Shown here: positions 1 to 6,869 of the stretch, one piece after another
How the letters are laid out: each line of letters begins with the position of its first letter
Position numbering within the stretch: the first letter of the stretch is position 1
NCBI GenBank assembly: GCA_027083655.1
Contig: JALWNS010000118.1
Span: 1 to 6,965, forward strand
DNA from: Bacteroidales bacterium
GTDB lineage: Bacteria; Bacteroidota; Bacteroidia; Bacteroidales; S143-33
Direction: 5' to 3'
Length of the DNA: 6,965 nt
Translations under genes and position numbers: made by a program
The notes under the pieces: generated by a model
The model's database searches: none
What the model was told of the DNA's origin: nothing
Seen by the model: the letters and a program-made list of their open reading frames with translations, nothing else

Positions 1-1
1 T

Positions 2-601
2 GATATTACAAGCCAGGTAAAGCAGGCTATTACCAAAGCACGGAGGATACGCCTGAAGGCTGAGTCTGATATTAGCCGTCTGCGTATCATGGCTACAGAG
101 ACAGTGTCCACAGCTTTAGAAGGCAAGATTCCTGCCAATATATCCACAGAACAGTTGTTGGATGATTTTCAGTCTGTTAAACAGAAGTTACTAGACCAGG
201 TTGATGCAGGTATTGTGGAAAAAACAGAGCAATTATTAGCAGGCTATAGGGCACAGATAGATTTGAAAAAGAAAGAAATGGAAATGGCAAGGGCAATAGA
301 AGTAAAATATACCAAGCTATTGGAAGAGCTAAAGCAAGCGCAGGAATTGCAGAGAATAAACAAGAGACTGGGTAAGCAACAGCAGAGGTTAGCCCAGATG
401 CAGGGGGATGAACAGGGACAAAAACAACTGATCGAACAGGCTTATTCGTATGATATAATTGAGCAAGACGTAGCGCAAAAAGTAGAATATCTTAAGGCAC
501 TAGAAGATCTACAGAGTAAATACGATTCACCTGATCTAATAACCAATACTGAAGAGTACCAGAAACAATTGGACGAAATTACTAGCCAGCTTGAGGTCTG
601 A
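2..601 (+). CDS. 3' part of a coiled-coil protein of unknown function (5' end outside window)
   Basis: The reading frame is open from the first complete codon at position 2 to the TGA at 599-601, giving 199 visible residues. The first ATG at 89 is probably internal: no ribosome binding site precedes it, and the 29 residues upstream have the same charged helical character (for example KARRIRLKAESDISRLR). The protein is rich in Lys, Glu, Gln and Leu, has almost no Pro or Gly in its central part, and shows heptad-like leucine spacing in the middle stretch (KQKLLDQVDAGIVEKTEQLL and KLLEELKQAQELQRINKRL). This suggests a long coiled coil. No Cys, no membrane segment and no signal peptide are seen in the visible part. 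I do not recognise a family; a cytoplasmic scaffold or filament-type protein is possible but is inference. The gene converges on the MFS gene and overlaps its 3' end by 20 bp, so it is probably not in the same operon. Confidence 0.75.
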   Translation, partial: DITSQVKQAITKARRIRLKAESDISRLRIMATETVSTALEGKIPANISTEQLLDDFQSVKQKLLDQVDAGIVEKTEQLLAGYRAQIDLKKKEMEMARAIEVKYTKLLEELKQAQELQRINKRLGKQQQRLAQMQGDEQGQKQLIEQAYSYDIIEQDVAQKVEYLKALEDLQSKYDSPDLITNTEEYQKQLDEITSQLEV

Positions 602-1835
602 TCAAGGTCTTTAGTTTGTACATAAACAAGATAGTAATTGTTAAAAGGGCAGCAGAGAGTAGGAAAGTCACATTATAACCGAGAGTTTTTATCAATCCCC
701 CAGATATTAGAGGTATAATAAAAGTTGAGATATTGCTCGAGCCTAGTACACTGGCATAAGTAGCCCTGTTTTTGTCATTAGATATCTCCACCAGTAAACC
801 TTCAAACGTTATACGGTAAAAGCTATTGAATACTCCTACCATGAAGAAAACAACCTTATAAACCAATATGTTATTGGCAAAAAGTATTATTATGACAGGA
901 GCTATGATGGATATGAAGATATTGGCATACAAAACATCAAAATAATCATAATTACGTTTGAGGGAGAGAAAGAGGCTACTGGCTAATACTCCTATTATTT
1001 TCCACATAAAAAGGGAAGCTATCAGGCGTGCATTAATTGCAAACTTGCTTATAGCCAGGGTTGTGAAAAAGGGTATAATGGACAGAAATAAACCCTCGGA
1101 GTTTACTATGAGCGAGAGAAACAACAGGCTTTTGTTTGATTTAAGTTCTTGATATACGAATTTTAAGTATGACTTTAGAGTAAAGCGGGCACGGGTGATA
1201 AAGATTTTTTCTTTCAATCCAATAATAGCAATTGTGCTTATTATCAGGGATGTAGCGCCCAATACATGCAGCAGGCTATAATTAAGAGGATAAGGAAACA
1301 TTTTTAGCACGGGTTTGACAATCATTATTGCCAATATTATGCCTAGCCCATTACCCACTTGCTTAAGAGAATAAAGTCTTTTTAGCGAATGGTGGAACAG
1401 GGCCCTGGGCGCCATATCGATTATTCCCACACTAGTGTATGCGGCAGCCAGGGAATAAATAAAAAATAAGCACAAAATAAGTGCAATTGTCCATTGGGAC
1501 GATAATCTGAATAAGTAATATTCCCACAGGACATAAGCAATAGCAAGCAACGATAATATACGGATACTAAAGCCCTGTAATAAGTATTTTTTACGTGTTG
1601 GTTTGTTCTGCAGAATAAGACCGAAGAAAAGCTGGGAAAATTTAGGTAGACCGATAGTAATAACCGAGAGCAGGCCGATTAAAACCTCGCCTGCTCCCAT
1701 TTTGCTAAGCATGCCTGGCAGAATAGTGTCTTTGTCTAATAGGTTGATTGTTAGTAGAAAAAAGAACGATTGCCAAAGAAGCAAGAAAAAATTGCGTTTA
1801 TGATCCCGTTCATTAATCCACTGGTTGAGTATCAT
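582..1835 (-). CDS. MFS transporter, 12 predicted transmembrane helices, substrate unknown
   Basis: A 417-residue protein that is almost entirely hydrophobic. About twelve membrane helices can be drawn, near residues 15-33, 49-76, 88-109, 115-141, 160-177, 188-207, 238-263, 272-293, 302-320, 323-343, 360-382 and 389-408. A longer polar loop (about 208-236) separates the two six-helix halves, as in the major facilitator superfamily. The basic loop between helices 2 and 3 (LQNKPTRKK, 76-83 region) stands where MFS motif A lies. The NDKNRATYASVLGSSN segment (353-368) followed by a glycine-containing helix resembles the usual start of helix 11. The length is typical of the family. Residues that might matter for transport include D140 and R144 after helix 4 and E247 in helix 7. 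The ATG at 1835 is the only good start: an in-frame TAA lies four codons upstream, and the next Met (42) would remove helix 1. A GGAG sits only 2 nt before the ATG, unusually close. It lies 21 bp behind the surface-protein gene and is probably co-transcribed with it. Substrate and direction of transport cannot be told. Confidence 0.87.
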   Translation of the reverse strand: MILNQWINERDHKRNFFLLLWQSFFFLLTINLLDKDTILPGMLSKMGAGEVLIGLLSVITIGLPKFSQLFFGLILQNKPTRKKYLLQGFSIRILSLLAIAYVLWEYYLFRLSSQWTIALILCLFFIYSLAAAYTSVGIIDMAPRALFHHSLKRLYSLKQVGNGLGIILAIMIVKPVLKMFPYPLNYSLLHVLGATSLIISTIAIIGLKEKIFITRARFTLKSYLKFVYQELKSNKSLLFLSLIVNSEGLFLSIIPFFTTLAISKFAINARLIASLFMWKIIGVLASSLFLSLKRNYDYFDVLYANIFISIIAPVIIILFANNILVYKVVFFMVGVFNSFYRITFEGLLVEISNDKNRATYASVLGSSNISTFIIPLISGGLIKTLGYNVTFLLSAALLTITILFMYKLKTLIRPQAG

Positions 1836-1856
1836 CTCTCCATCAAATTACTTCAA
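1836..1856 (-). promoter_or_regulatory. 21-bp intergenic gap with close-set Shine-Dalgarno-like GGAGAG before the MFS start
   Basis: On the minus strand the TAA of the surface-protein gene is followed by 21 nt, ending in GATGGAGAG directly before the transporter ATG. GGAG lies only 2 nt from the ATG, closer than the usual 5-9 nt, so its use as a ribosome binding site is uncertain. There is no room for a promoter or terminator here. This supports read-through transcription from the upstream gene and possibly translational coupling. Confidence 0.5.
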
Positions 1857-4800
1857 TTACCTTAGCAGTGTGACTTCCCCGTGCTTAGTAAATTGCTGGC
1901 CATTAACGAATGTACCCACTATTCTCCATACATACACATCCATTGGAAGAGGTTTACCATTAGGTAAACGGCCATCCCAGAAAACATGCTCCGGATCCCT
2001 GGTGTGAAAGACTACATTTCCATAACGGTCATAGATGTATAGCTCTGCTTCTTGGACATAATTCATTTTTGGTGCAAAGAAGTCATTTATACCATCACCA
2101 TTAGGGGTAAATGCAGTTGGGAATTGGACAAACATGTCGCTAATAATGGTTATTGCGTCCTCTTTTATCAGGCTATCTTTACATCCGTTAATAGAAGTTG
2201 CGACAAGCTTGACATCGTATATTCCTGCTTGTTTGTATGCCTTACGTGGACTCTCGTCTGTCGAGGTCTCTCCATCGCCAAAGTCCCACAAGTAAAATTC
2301 ACCTCCGATTGTTTGGTTATTAAACACAACAATCTGGTCAACGCCTGCAGTATCCGGCTCTATTGTGAAGTCGACCTGTGGATTCTGATAGACATAAACA
2401 GGCTTGAGGATTTCTTTTTCCTTGTCGCAATAACCTATGGCTGTGAGTTTTACCATGTAAGTCCCATGACCAATAAAAGTGTGCAATGGGTTAATATCTG
2501 TCGATGTTGACCCGTCTCCAAAGTCCCATATATAACTTTGCGCATTGCTTGATGAATTATAAAATTGTACATTCAGCGGTGCGCAACCTTCATTCTGATC
2601 CATTACAAACTCGGGTACTGGGTCAAAAGCAGTTATTGTAATTGTTCTCCTGAGAGTGTCATAACAGCCATAAGAATTACTTGCACTGACTGTAAGGTTG
2701 TAGACACCACAACCTGGATAAGCATGGATCACAGGATGAATAATATTTTCAACAATGCCGTCTCCGTAATCCCACGTGAAGTTCTGGTAATTAGGTGTGT
2801 TGTTTGTAATGTCGATTATTGTATCTGGATAAAAAATTACTGTTGAGTCTATATCAATATCTAGATTTGGCTCTGGATAAACTGTTATGGTTGTTTCTGC
2901 GCTATCTTTACACAATGAGTGGTAAGCATAAACAATAACATTGTATGTCTTTATTGCACCGGTGTTATTTGTATATAAATGTGCTATCTCGCCTGTAGTA
3001 TTGGCAACTGCAGAATCTCCGAATGACCAATAAAAATTGGTATTTTCGGTTAAATATGGTGTGAAAGTTATTAACAGGGGACTACAACCTGCATTGGTGT
3101 CTACATCAAATAGCGCATAGTTCGGCGGTTGGGAGATGTGGGCACTTGTGTCTGATGTAGCACAACCATTGGCATCCACCACGTATCCTATATACACACC
3201 TGTGTCCAGATCCAGAAATTCGTAGCTAGACTGGAAATTAATACTATCAATACTGTAAAGCAGGGGAGTTGAGCCTCCACTGGCAAAGATTGTTAGCTTA
3301 CCATCTGCAGCACCATAACATTTAACATCCTGGACTATTATTGTGTCTATTTGCAAAGGCAGTGGATTTGATATGTCAAAAGCAAAATAATTGGTCGAAG
3401 TACAACCCCGTTCATCCCGTGCTAAAAGTGCATAGTGACCTGCAGCTAAATTGATAAACAATGAATCTGGTTGCCATGTAATACCGCTATCAATAGTGTA
3501 ATCTAAATCACCTGTACCTCCGCTGGCAGTAATGAGAATGGTAGCATTGCTATCATTGTGGCAACGTATTGGAGTAGTTTGGTATGAGTTAATATACACA
3601 GGGTTAGGTTCGTTAATAGTGAAAGAAATTGAGTTTTGGGTACATCCCATTGAATCTTTCACCATAGTGTAATACGAACCGGCTGGTACGTTAAAAGTAT
3701 TAGTCTGGTAAAACTCGGATACAGTGCGGCCTATAATAGCATATCCGTAGTATAGCGGAGATGTACCTCCATGTGCATAAATAGTAATTTTACCTGTTGT
3801 GTCTCCATAACAAGTCTGTACATCTGCATAAGAAACCGAATCTATAGCAAGTGCAGGTGGCTCAGTGAGTGTTAATGTCGAGTCAATACTACAATGATAG
3901 ACATCTTCTACTTTAACAGTATAGCTACCTGCCCGTAATGAAGGAAAATAGTTTGCCGATGTAACTGTGGTATCATTATTAGTATGGTTAATCAAGTAAT
4001 ATCTATATGGTGTCAGTCCTCCACTTACAGAAATTTCTATATAACCATCCTGGAGGCCATTACATGAAATATCCTGATAAATTAGCGAGTCGAGGACCAT
4101 TGTGTCAGGCTCTGTAATTAAAATAGGTTGTGAATACCATATCTGGCAGTTATGTGCATCTTTGGCACTTACATAATATGTACCTGCATAAAGGTTCCCG
4201 AACAAGCTATCTGCTGAGAATGTTACCGCACTATCAATAGAGTATGTATATGGAGCTGTACCTCCTCCGACTGCTACAGATATCCAACCTTTGGGGGTGC
4301 CGTGGCATGAATCTACATCATGTTTTGCCACTGTCAAAAAGTACAGGGGCGAAGGTTGTCCTATACTAACGTTGCTATATGTCTTAATACATCCATTTGC
4401 ATCAATTACATAGGGTGAATAATTTGAAGCAGATGGTAGATTACCAAAATAATTAGTATCTGACAAAGTTATGCCACCGTCTATAGAGTATTTGTAAGGA
4501 GGAGTGCCACCACTGACTTGTATTGTTATGGAGCCTGTGCTATCACCATAACAAGTTGTAACGTTTTGGGTTATTACTGTATCTATAACTAATTGTGGTG
4601 GTTCGTTGACAGTGAGGGTCGTGCCTGTTACGGTACATCCGTTATTATCTTTTACTTGTATGTCATAATTACCAGCATAAACCTGTACAGTATCACCAAC
4701 AATATAGCTAAAGCTTGCACCTCCGTTAATAGAATAAAGTAACTGCCCTGTACCTCCGTTAGCATTGACATATACCCAACCAGTTTGGGTTTGATAACAA

Positions 4801-6869
4801 CGGACATCACCGCTTGCCTCATCTGTTATTGTGATTTGTGGAGGTTCTGTCAGAGTGATAGCGTTTGCACTATCTACACAGCCATGGCTATCTTGCACAT
4901 AAGGATAATATGTGCCGGCTTTGAGTGTATCAAAATTATTGACGCTCTGAAAGGTTGTACCTCCATCAATCGAGTATGAAATAGGTGATGTACCACCAAG
5001 AGTGTAAATAATTATCCTGCCTGTAGAATCGCCATAGCAAGTCTCGATATTATATTGTGCTACGCTTGAAATTTCCAATTTAGGAGGTTGTGTTATTTCT
5101 ATATCAGTCCAATTTGCCAAACAACCAGAACCATCTTTGACAACTGGCTTGTATACTCCTGCGGGCAAATTGTTAAAGTAATTCAGGAGTTGGAAATTAT
5201 TGCCATTATCTATTGAATACATTAAAGTAGGTGTCCCCCCACTGGCAAATATTTCTATAGTAGCCGTGCTATCCCCATAACAACCGTCAATATTAGTGTA
5301 GTTGACACTATCAATAGTTAACAAAGGAGGTTGTGTGAGTACTACTGTATCAGGACCTGCTGTACAATTGTTTGTGTCTGTTACCACTATGTAATAATCA
5401 CCTGCAGGCAGGGAATCAAAGAAATTATTATAATCAAAACTCTGGCCATTGTTAATAGAATATCTTAGGCTACCAGAGCCTCCTTGTGCATCAATAGTAA
5501 TGCTACCTGTAGAGTCACCATAGCATGTTGAAACGTCATTTTTTGTAATAGAGTTGATAACTACTTGTTGCGGTTGTAAAATAGTAATGACAGGTGTTGT
5601 ATCCTGGCAATCATTCTGGTCTTTGACAATAACATAATAGTCATTTGCCCCCAGGCCTCCGAAATAACCAGAAGGCTCAAATGTTGTACCTGTGTCTATG
5701 GAGTAAGTTAGTTGTCCATAACCACCAGCTGCCTGGACTGTTATACTACCGTTTTTATCACCGAAACAACCACTAACATCTTCTTTTGATACGCTTAGAA
5801 TAAGAATATCGTATAATGGATCAACCTTGTAAATTCCCTCATCATAAAGACAACCATTGCCATCTTTGACAACAACGTTATACGAACCAGAATCTAATCC
5901 TGTAAAATCAGGGCTAGATACAAAAGTGCCAGAAGGACCTGTAATTGAATAGCTAAAAGGGCCTGTCCCGTTAGAAACAGATATATGTATTTCTCCGTTT
6001 TGGCTATATGAGCAGGGCTTTATGAATGTAGTATCGACCACAATATCTGGTTTGGGTGGTTCATTAATTGTAAGATAACCAGCCGATAGTATGCATGTGC
6101 CTGCTGACCGCACTTGTGTAAGATGGGCTCCCCCGCTAAGGCCGGAAAATAAATAGTTAGTATCTGTTGTTGGTGTTGTCCATGTTACACCTCCGTCTAT
6201 GGTATACTCATAAGAAGGAAATCCTCCTGTGATGGCTATATTAATTGATCCGTCTGCATATCCACCGCATGAGACGTCTGTCACAGTGGTGTCTACAAAA
6301 CTAAAATCAACTATTTCAATTTTATCCAAGGCAATATCTGCTTGATTAGCATCAGGATCATTATCATCGCTTGTCCATGCCCGAAACATGATGTAGACTA
6401 CTGGTTTGCCTGCGAAAGTGTCAAGGCATATAACTTCCCTGTGCCAGTCAGGTCCTTGGTTGCCAATGAGGTTGGTATCAAGTTGTATCCATGTTGTCGA
6501 ATCAGTTGAAATTAATATTTCGAGGTAGTTTATAAAGCTCCCGTACATATTGTAGTAAAAAGACAATATTGGCATAGTTGTACCGCTAAAGTCAAACTTA
6601 CCTATAAGATCAGCATGGCGTTTGGGATTATAAAAGTTAGAATCGCTTTCTATGTATATGTAATAATTACCATCATATGCACCAGGAGGACCAGTAAATG
6701 CAGTTGGTGTAGTATCCTGCCAGCGGGTCCAATCAATGTCATCACTGGTACCCTGCATCCATACGCCGAATCCTGTCTCAAAGCTCTCTCTTGAGGGTAA
6801 TGTATTCTGGCTAAGTGCAAAGCTACTGAAAATCAGGTATATTGAAATTAAGGCGCCTATTTTTTTCAT
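1857..6869 (-). CDS. Giant secreted surface protein: signal peptide, MAM-like domain, 13 SprB repeats, 4 PKD domains, T9SS type B sorting domain
   Basis: A 1670-residue protein predicted to be exported by Sec and then carried across the outer membrane by the type IX secretion system. It reads: signal peptide (1 to about 20), MAM-like jelly-roll domain (28-187), thirteen SprB-type repeats (about 190-1250), four PKD domains (1251-1576) and a CHU_C / T9SS type B C-terminal domain (about 1577-1670). Proteins of this kind, such as the SprB adhesin of Flavobacterium, act at the cell surface in attachment or gliding. No catalytic domain is seen here, so adhesin or structural surface protein is the best guess. 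The ATG at 6869 is chosen because it directly starts a good signal peptide; no Shine-Dalgarno motif precedes it, as is common in Bacteroidota. The gene is intact, with no frameshift. The transporter gene follows after 21 bp. No PorP/SprF-type partner, often encoded beside type B substrates, is present within the window. The specific ligand and whether the organism glides are unknown. Confidence 0.93.
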   Translation of the reverse strand: MKKIGALISIYLIFSSFALSQNTLPSRESFETGFGVWMQGTSDDIDWTRWQDTTPTAFTGPPGAYDGNYYIYIESDSNFYNPKRHADLIGKFDFSGTTMPILSFYYNMYGSFINYLEILISTDSTTWIQLDTNLIGNQGPDWHREVICLDTFAGKPVVYIMFRAWTSDDNDPDANQADIALDKIEIVDFSFVDTTVTDVSCGGYADGSINIAITGGFPSYEYTIDGGVTWTTPTTDTNYLFSGLSGGAHLTQVRSAGTCILSAGYLTINEPPKPDIVVDTTFIKPCSYSQNGEIHISVSNGTGPFSYSITGPSGTFVSSPDFTGLDSGSYNVVVKDGNGCLYDEGIYKVDPLYDILILSVSKEDVSGCFGDKNGSITVQAAGGYGQLTYSIDTGTTFEPSGYFGGLGANDYYVIVKDQNDCQDTTPVITILQPQQVVINSITKNDVSTCYGDSTGSITIDAQGGSGSLRYSINNGQSFDYNNFFDSLPAGDYYIVVTDTNNCTAGPDTVVLTQPPLLTIDSVNYTNIDGCYGDSTATIEIFASGGTPTLMYSIDNGNNFQLLNYFNNLPAGVYKPVVKDGSGCLANWTDIEITQPPKLEISSVAQYNIETCYGDSTGRIIIYTLGGTSPISYSIDGGTTFQSVNNFDTLKAGTYYPYVQDSHGCVDSANAITLTEPPQITITDEASGDVRCYQTQTGWVYVNANGGTGQLLYSINGGASFSYIVGDTVQVYAGNYDIQVKDNNGCTVTGTTLTVNEPPQLVIDTVITQNVTTCYGDSTGSITIQVSGGTPPYKYSIDGGITLSDTNYFGNLPSASNYSPYVIDANGCIKTYSNVSIGQPSPLYFLTVAKHDVDSCHGTPKGWISVAVGGGTAPYTYSIDSAVTFSADSLFGNLYAGTYYVSAKDAHNCQIWYSQPILITEPDTMVLDSLIYQDISCNGLQDGYIEISVSGGLTPYRYYLINHTNNDTTVTSANYFPSLRAGSYTVKVEDVYHCSIDSTLTLTEPPALAIDSVSYADVQTCYGDTTGKITIYAHGGTSPLYYGYAIIGRTVSEFYQTNTFNVPAGSYYTMVKDSMGCTQNSISFTINEPNPVYINSYQTTPIRCHNDSNATILITASGGTGDLDYTIDSGITWQPDSLFINLAAGHYALLARDERGCTSTNYFAFDISNPLPLQIDTIIVQDVKCYGAADGKLTIFASGGSTPLLYSIDSINFQSSYEFLDLDTGVYIGYVVDANGCATSDTSAHISQPPNYALFDVDTNAGCSPLLITFTPYLTENTNFYWSFGDSAVANTTGEIAHLYTNNTGAIKTYNVIVYAYHSLCKDSAETTITVYPEPNLDIDIDSTVIFYPDTIIDITNNTPNYQNFTWDYGDGIVENIIHPVIHAYPGCGVYNLTVSASNSYGCYDTLRRTITITAFDPVPEFVMDQNEGCAPLNVQFYNSSSNAQSYIWDFGDGSTSTDINPLHTFIGHGTYMVKLTAIGYCDKEKEILKPVYVYQNPQVDFTIEPDTAGVDQIVVFNNQTIGGEFYLWDFGDGETSTDESPRKAYKQAGIYDVKLVATSINGCKDSLIKEDAITIISDMFVQFPTAFTPNGDGINDFFAPKMNYVQEAELYIYDRYGNVVFHTRDPEHVFWDGRLPNGKPLPMDVYVWRIVGTFVNGQQFTKHGEVTLLR
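1860..2141 (-). other. T9SS type B C-terminal sorting domain (CHU_C / gliding-motility-associated type), residues about 1577-1670
   Basis: The domain opens with FPTAFTPNGDGINDFF (1583-1598), continues with YIYDRYGNVVF (1611-1621), WDG (1631-1633), NGKPLPMDVYVWRI (1637-1650) and ends at GEVTLLR (1664-1670). These are the hallmark elements of the CHU_C family, the type B secretion signal of the type IX system in Bacteroidota. Known type B substrates depend on a PorP/SprF-like outer-membrane partner. No such gene is in the window, so the partner must be encoded elsewhere or just outside. Confidence 0.94.
2142..3119 (-). other. Four PKD domains, residues 1251-1576
   Basis: Four consecutive immunoglobulin-like PKD domains are marked by the W-x-F/Y-G-D signature at residues 1281-1286 (WSFGDS), 1366-1371 (WDYGDG), 1448-1453 (WDFGDG) and 1528-1533 (WDFGDG). 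Each is followed by an aromatic-rich strand ending G-x-Y-x-V/L (for example HTFIGHGTYMVKL, 1463-1475 region). Approximate limits are 1251-1333, 1334-1415, 1419-1496 and 1500-1576. The first is the least typical, with an Ala-Val insertion in place of the usual glycine turn. PKD domains act as spacers or binding modules in secreted proteins; here they link the repeat stalk to the sorting domain. Confidence 0.9.
3120..6302 (-). repeat. Array of 13 tandem SprB-type repeats (about 81 residues each), residues 190-1250
   Basis: Each unit follows one pattern: a hydrophobic strand, a first Cys in a C-Y/x-G-D-x-T/x-G-x-I context, a G-G-T/x-x-x-x-Y-S-I-D core, an x-L-x-A-G-x-Y-x-x-x-V-x-D-x-x-G-C strand with the second Cys, and an x-I-x-x-P-P linker. 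First Cys residues are at 201, 286, 368, 449, 530, 611, 691, 773, 855, 936, 1020, 1103 and 1184, spaced 80-85 residues apart. Second Cys residues are at 259, 340, 421, 502, 583, 664, 745, 827, 908, 993, 1076, 1156 and 1236. The pattern matches the SprB repeat family known from Bacteroidota gliding adhesins and related large surface proteins. Units 4-6, 8 and 11 are the most alike (CYGDS/T core); the outer units, notably 1, 2, 12 and 13, are the most divergent. The copies are clearly diverged at DNA level. The array probably forms a long stalk of beta-sandwich beads. Confidence 0.88.
6309..6788 (-). other. MAM-like (concanavalin-type jelly-roll) domain, residues 28-187
   Basis: Visible signatures of the MAM fold are ESFETGFGVW (28-37), DIDWTRW (44-50), GPPGAYDG (60-67), the LSFYYNMYG strand (102-110), the DWHREVICLD strand (141-150) and the closing DIALDKIEI (178-186). 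MAM domains mediate adhesion in eukaryotic surface proteins. In Bacteroidota secreted proteins they occur as putative binding modules next to T9SS sorting domains. Only one Cys (C148) is present, so the disulphides of animal MAM domains are missing. As the most N-terminal folded module, it would lie at the end farthest from the C-terminal anchor and is a candidate ligand-binding tip; that role is inference. Confidence 0.72.
6810..6869 (-). other. Sec signal peptide of the surface protein
   Basis: Residues 1-20 have the form of a type I signal peptide: a short basic start (MKK), a hydrophobic core (about residues 4-18) and an A-L-S sequence before Q21, which fits signal peptidase I cleavage after S20. 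Cleavage after A18 is an alternative. No lipobox Cys is present, so it is not a lipoprotein. Confidence 0.88.

Noticed and set aside
89..601. ATG at 89 as the true start of the coiled-coil gene
   Set aside because: The frame stays open to the window edge with the same helical composition and no ribosome binding site precedes 89, so the start is more likely outside the window.
590..612. Possible terminator at the convergent gene ends (CTTGA/TCAAG stem; direct repeat AGGTCT at 594-599 and 605-610)
   Set aside because: The stem is only 5 bp with a 7-nt loop and is not followed by a T-run on either strand.
1832..1843. Three-codon mini-ORF (ATG GAG AGA TGA, minus strand) whose stop overlaps the MFS start as ATGA
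   Set aside because: The arrangement could suggest a leader or translational coupling, but three codons are too few to distinguish from chance, and the GGAG inside it is more simply read as a close-set ribosome binding site.
2052..2510. 152-codon open frame on the + strand inside the PKD/C-terminal part of the surface-protein gene
   Set aside because: It is antisense to a well-supported coding region, has irregular Cys- and Trp-rich composition, no recognisable domain and no ribosome binding site. It is a shadow of the minus-strand gene.
958..4979. Other + strand open frames at 958-1152, 1603-1803, 1825-2007, 2565-2846 and 4785-4979
   Set aside because: All lie opposite the MFS or surface-protein genes, are short and have no family-like sequence. 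The one at 1825-2007 spans the junction of the two minus-strand genes but shows nothing to support it.
3120..6302. Regularly spaced repeats of about 243 bp considered as a CRISPR-like or DNA-level tandem array
   Set aside because: The regularity is at protein level (SprB units of about 81 residues). At DNA level the copies are diverged and there are no short identical repeats with unique spacers.
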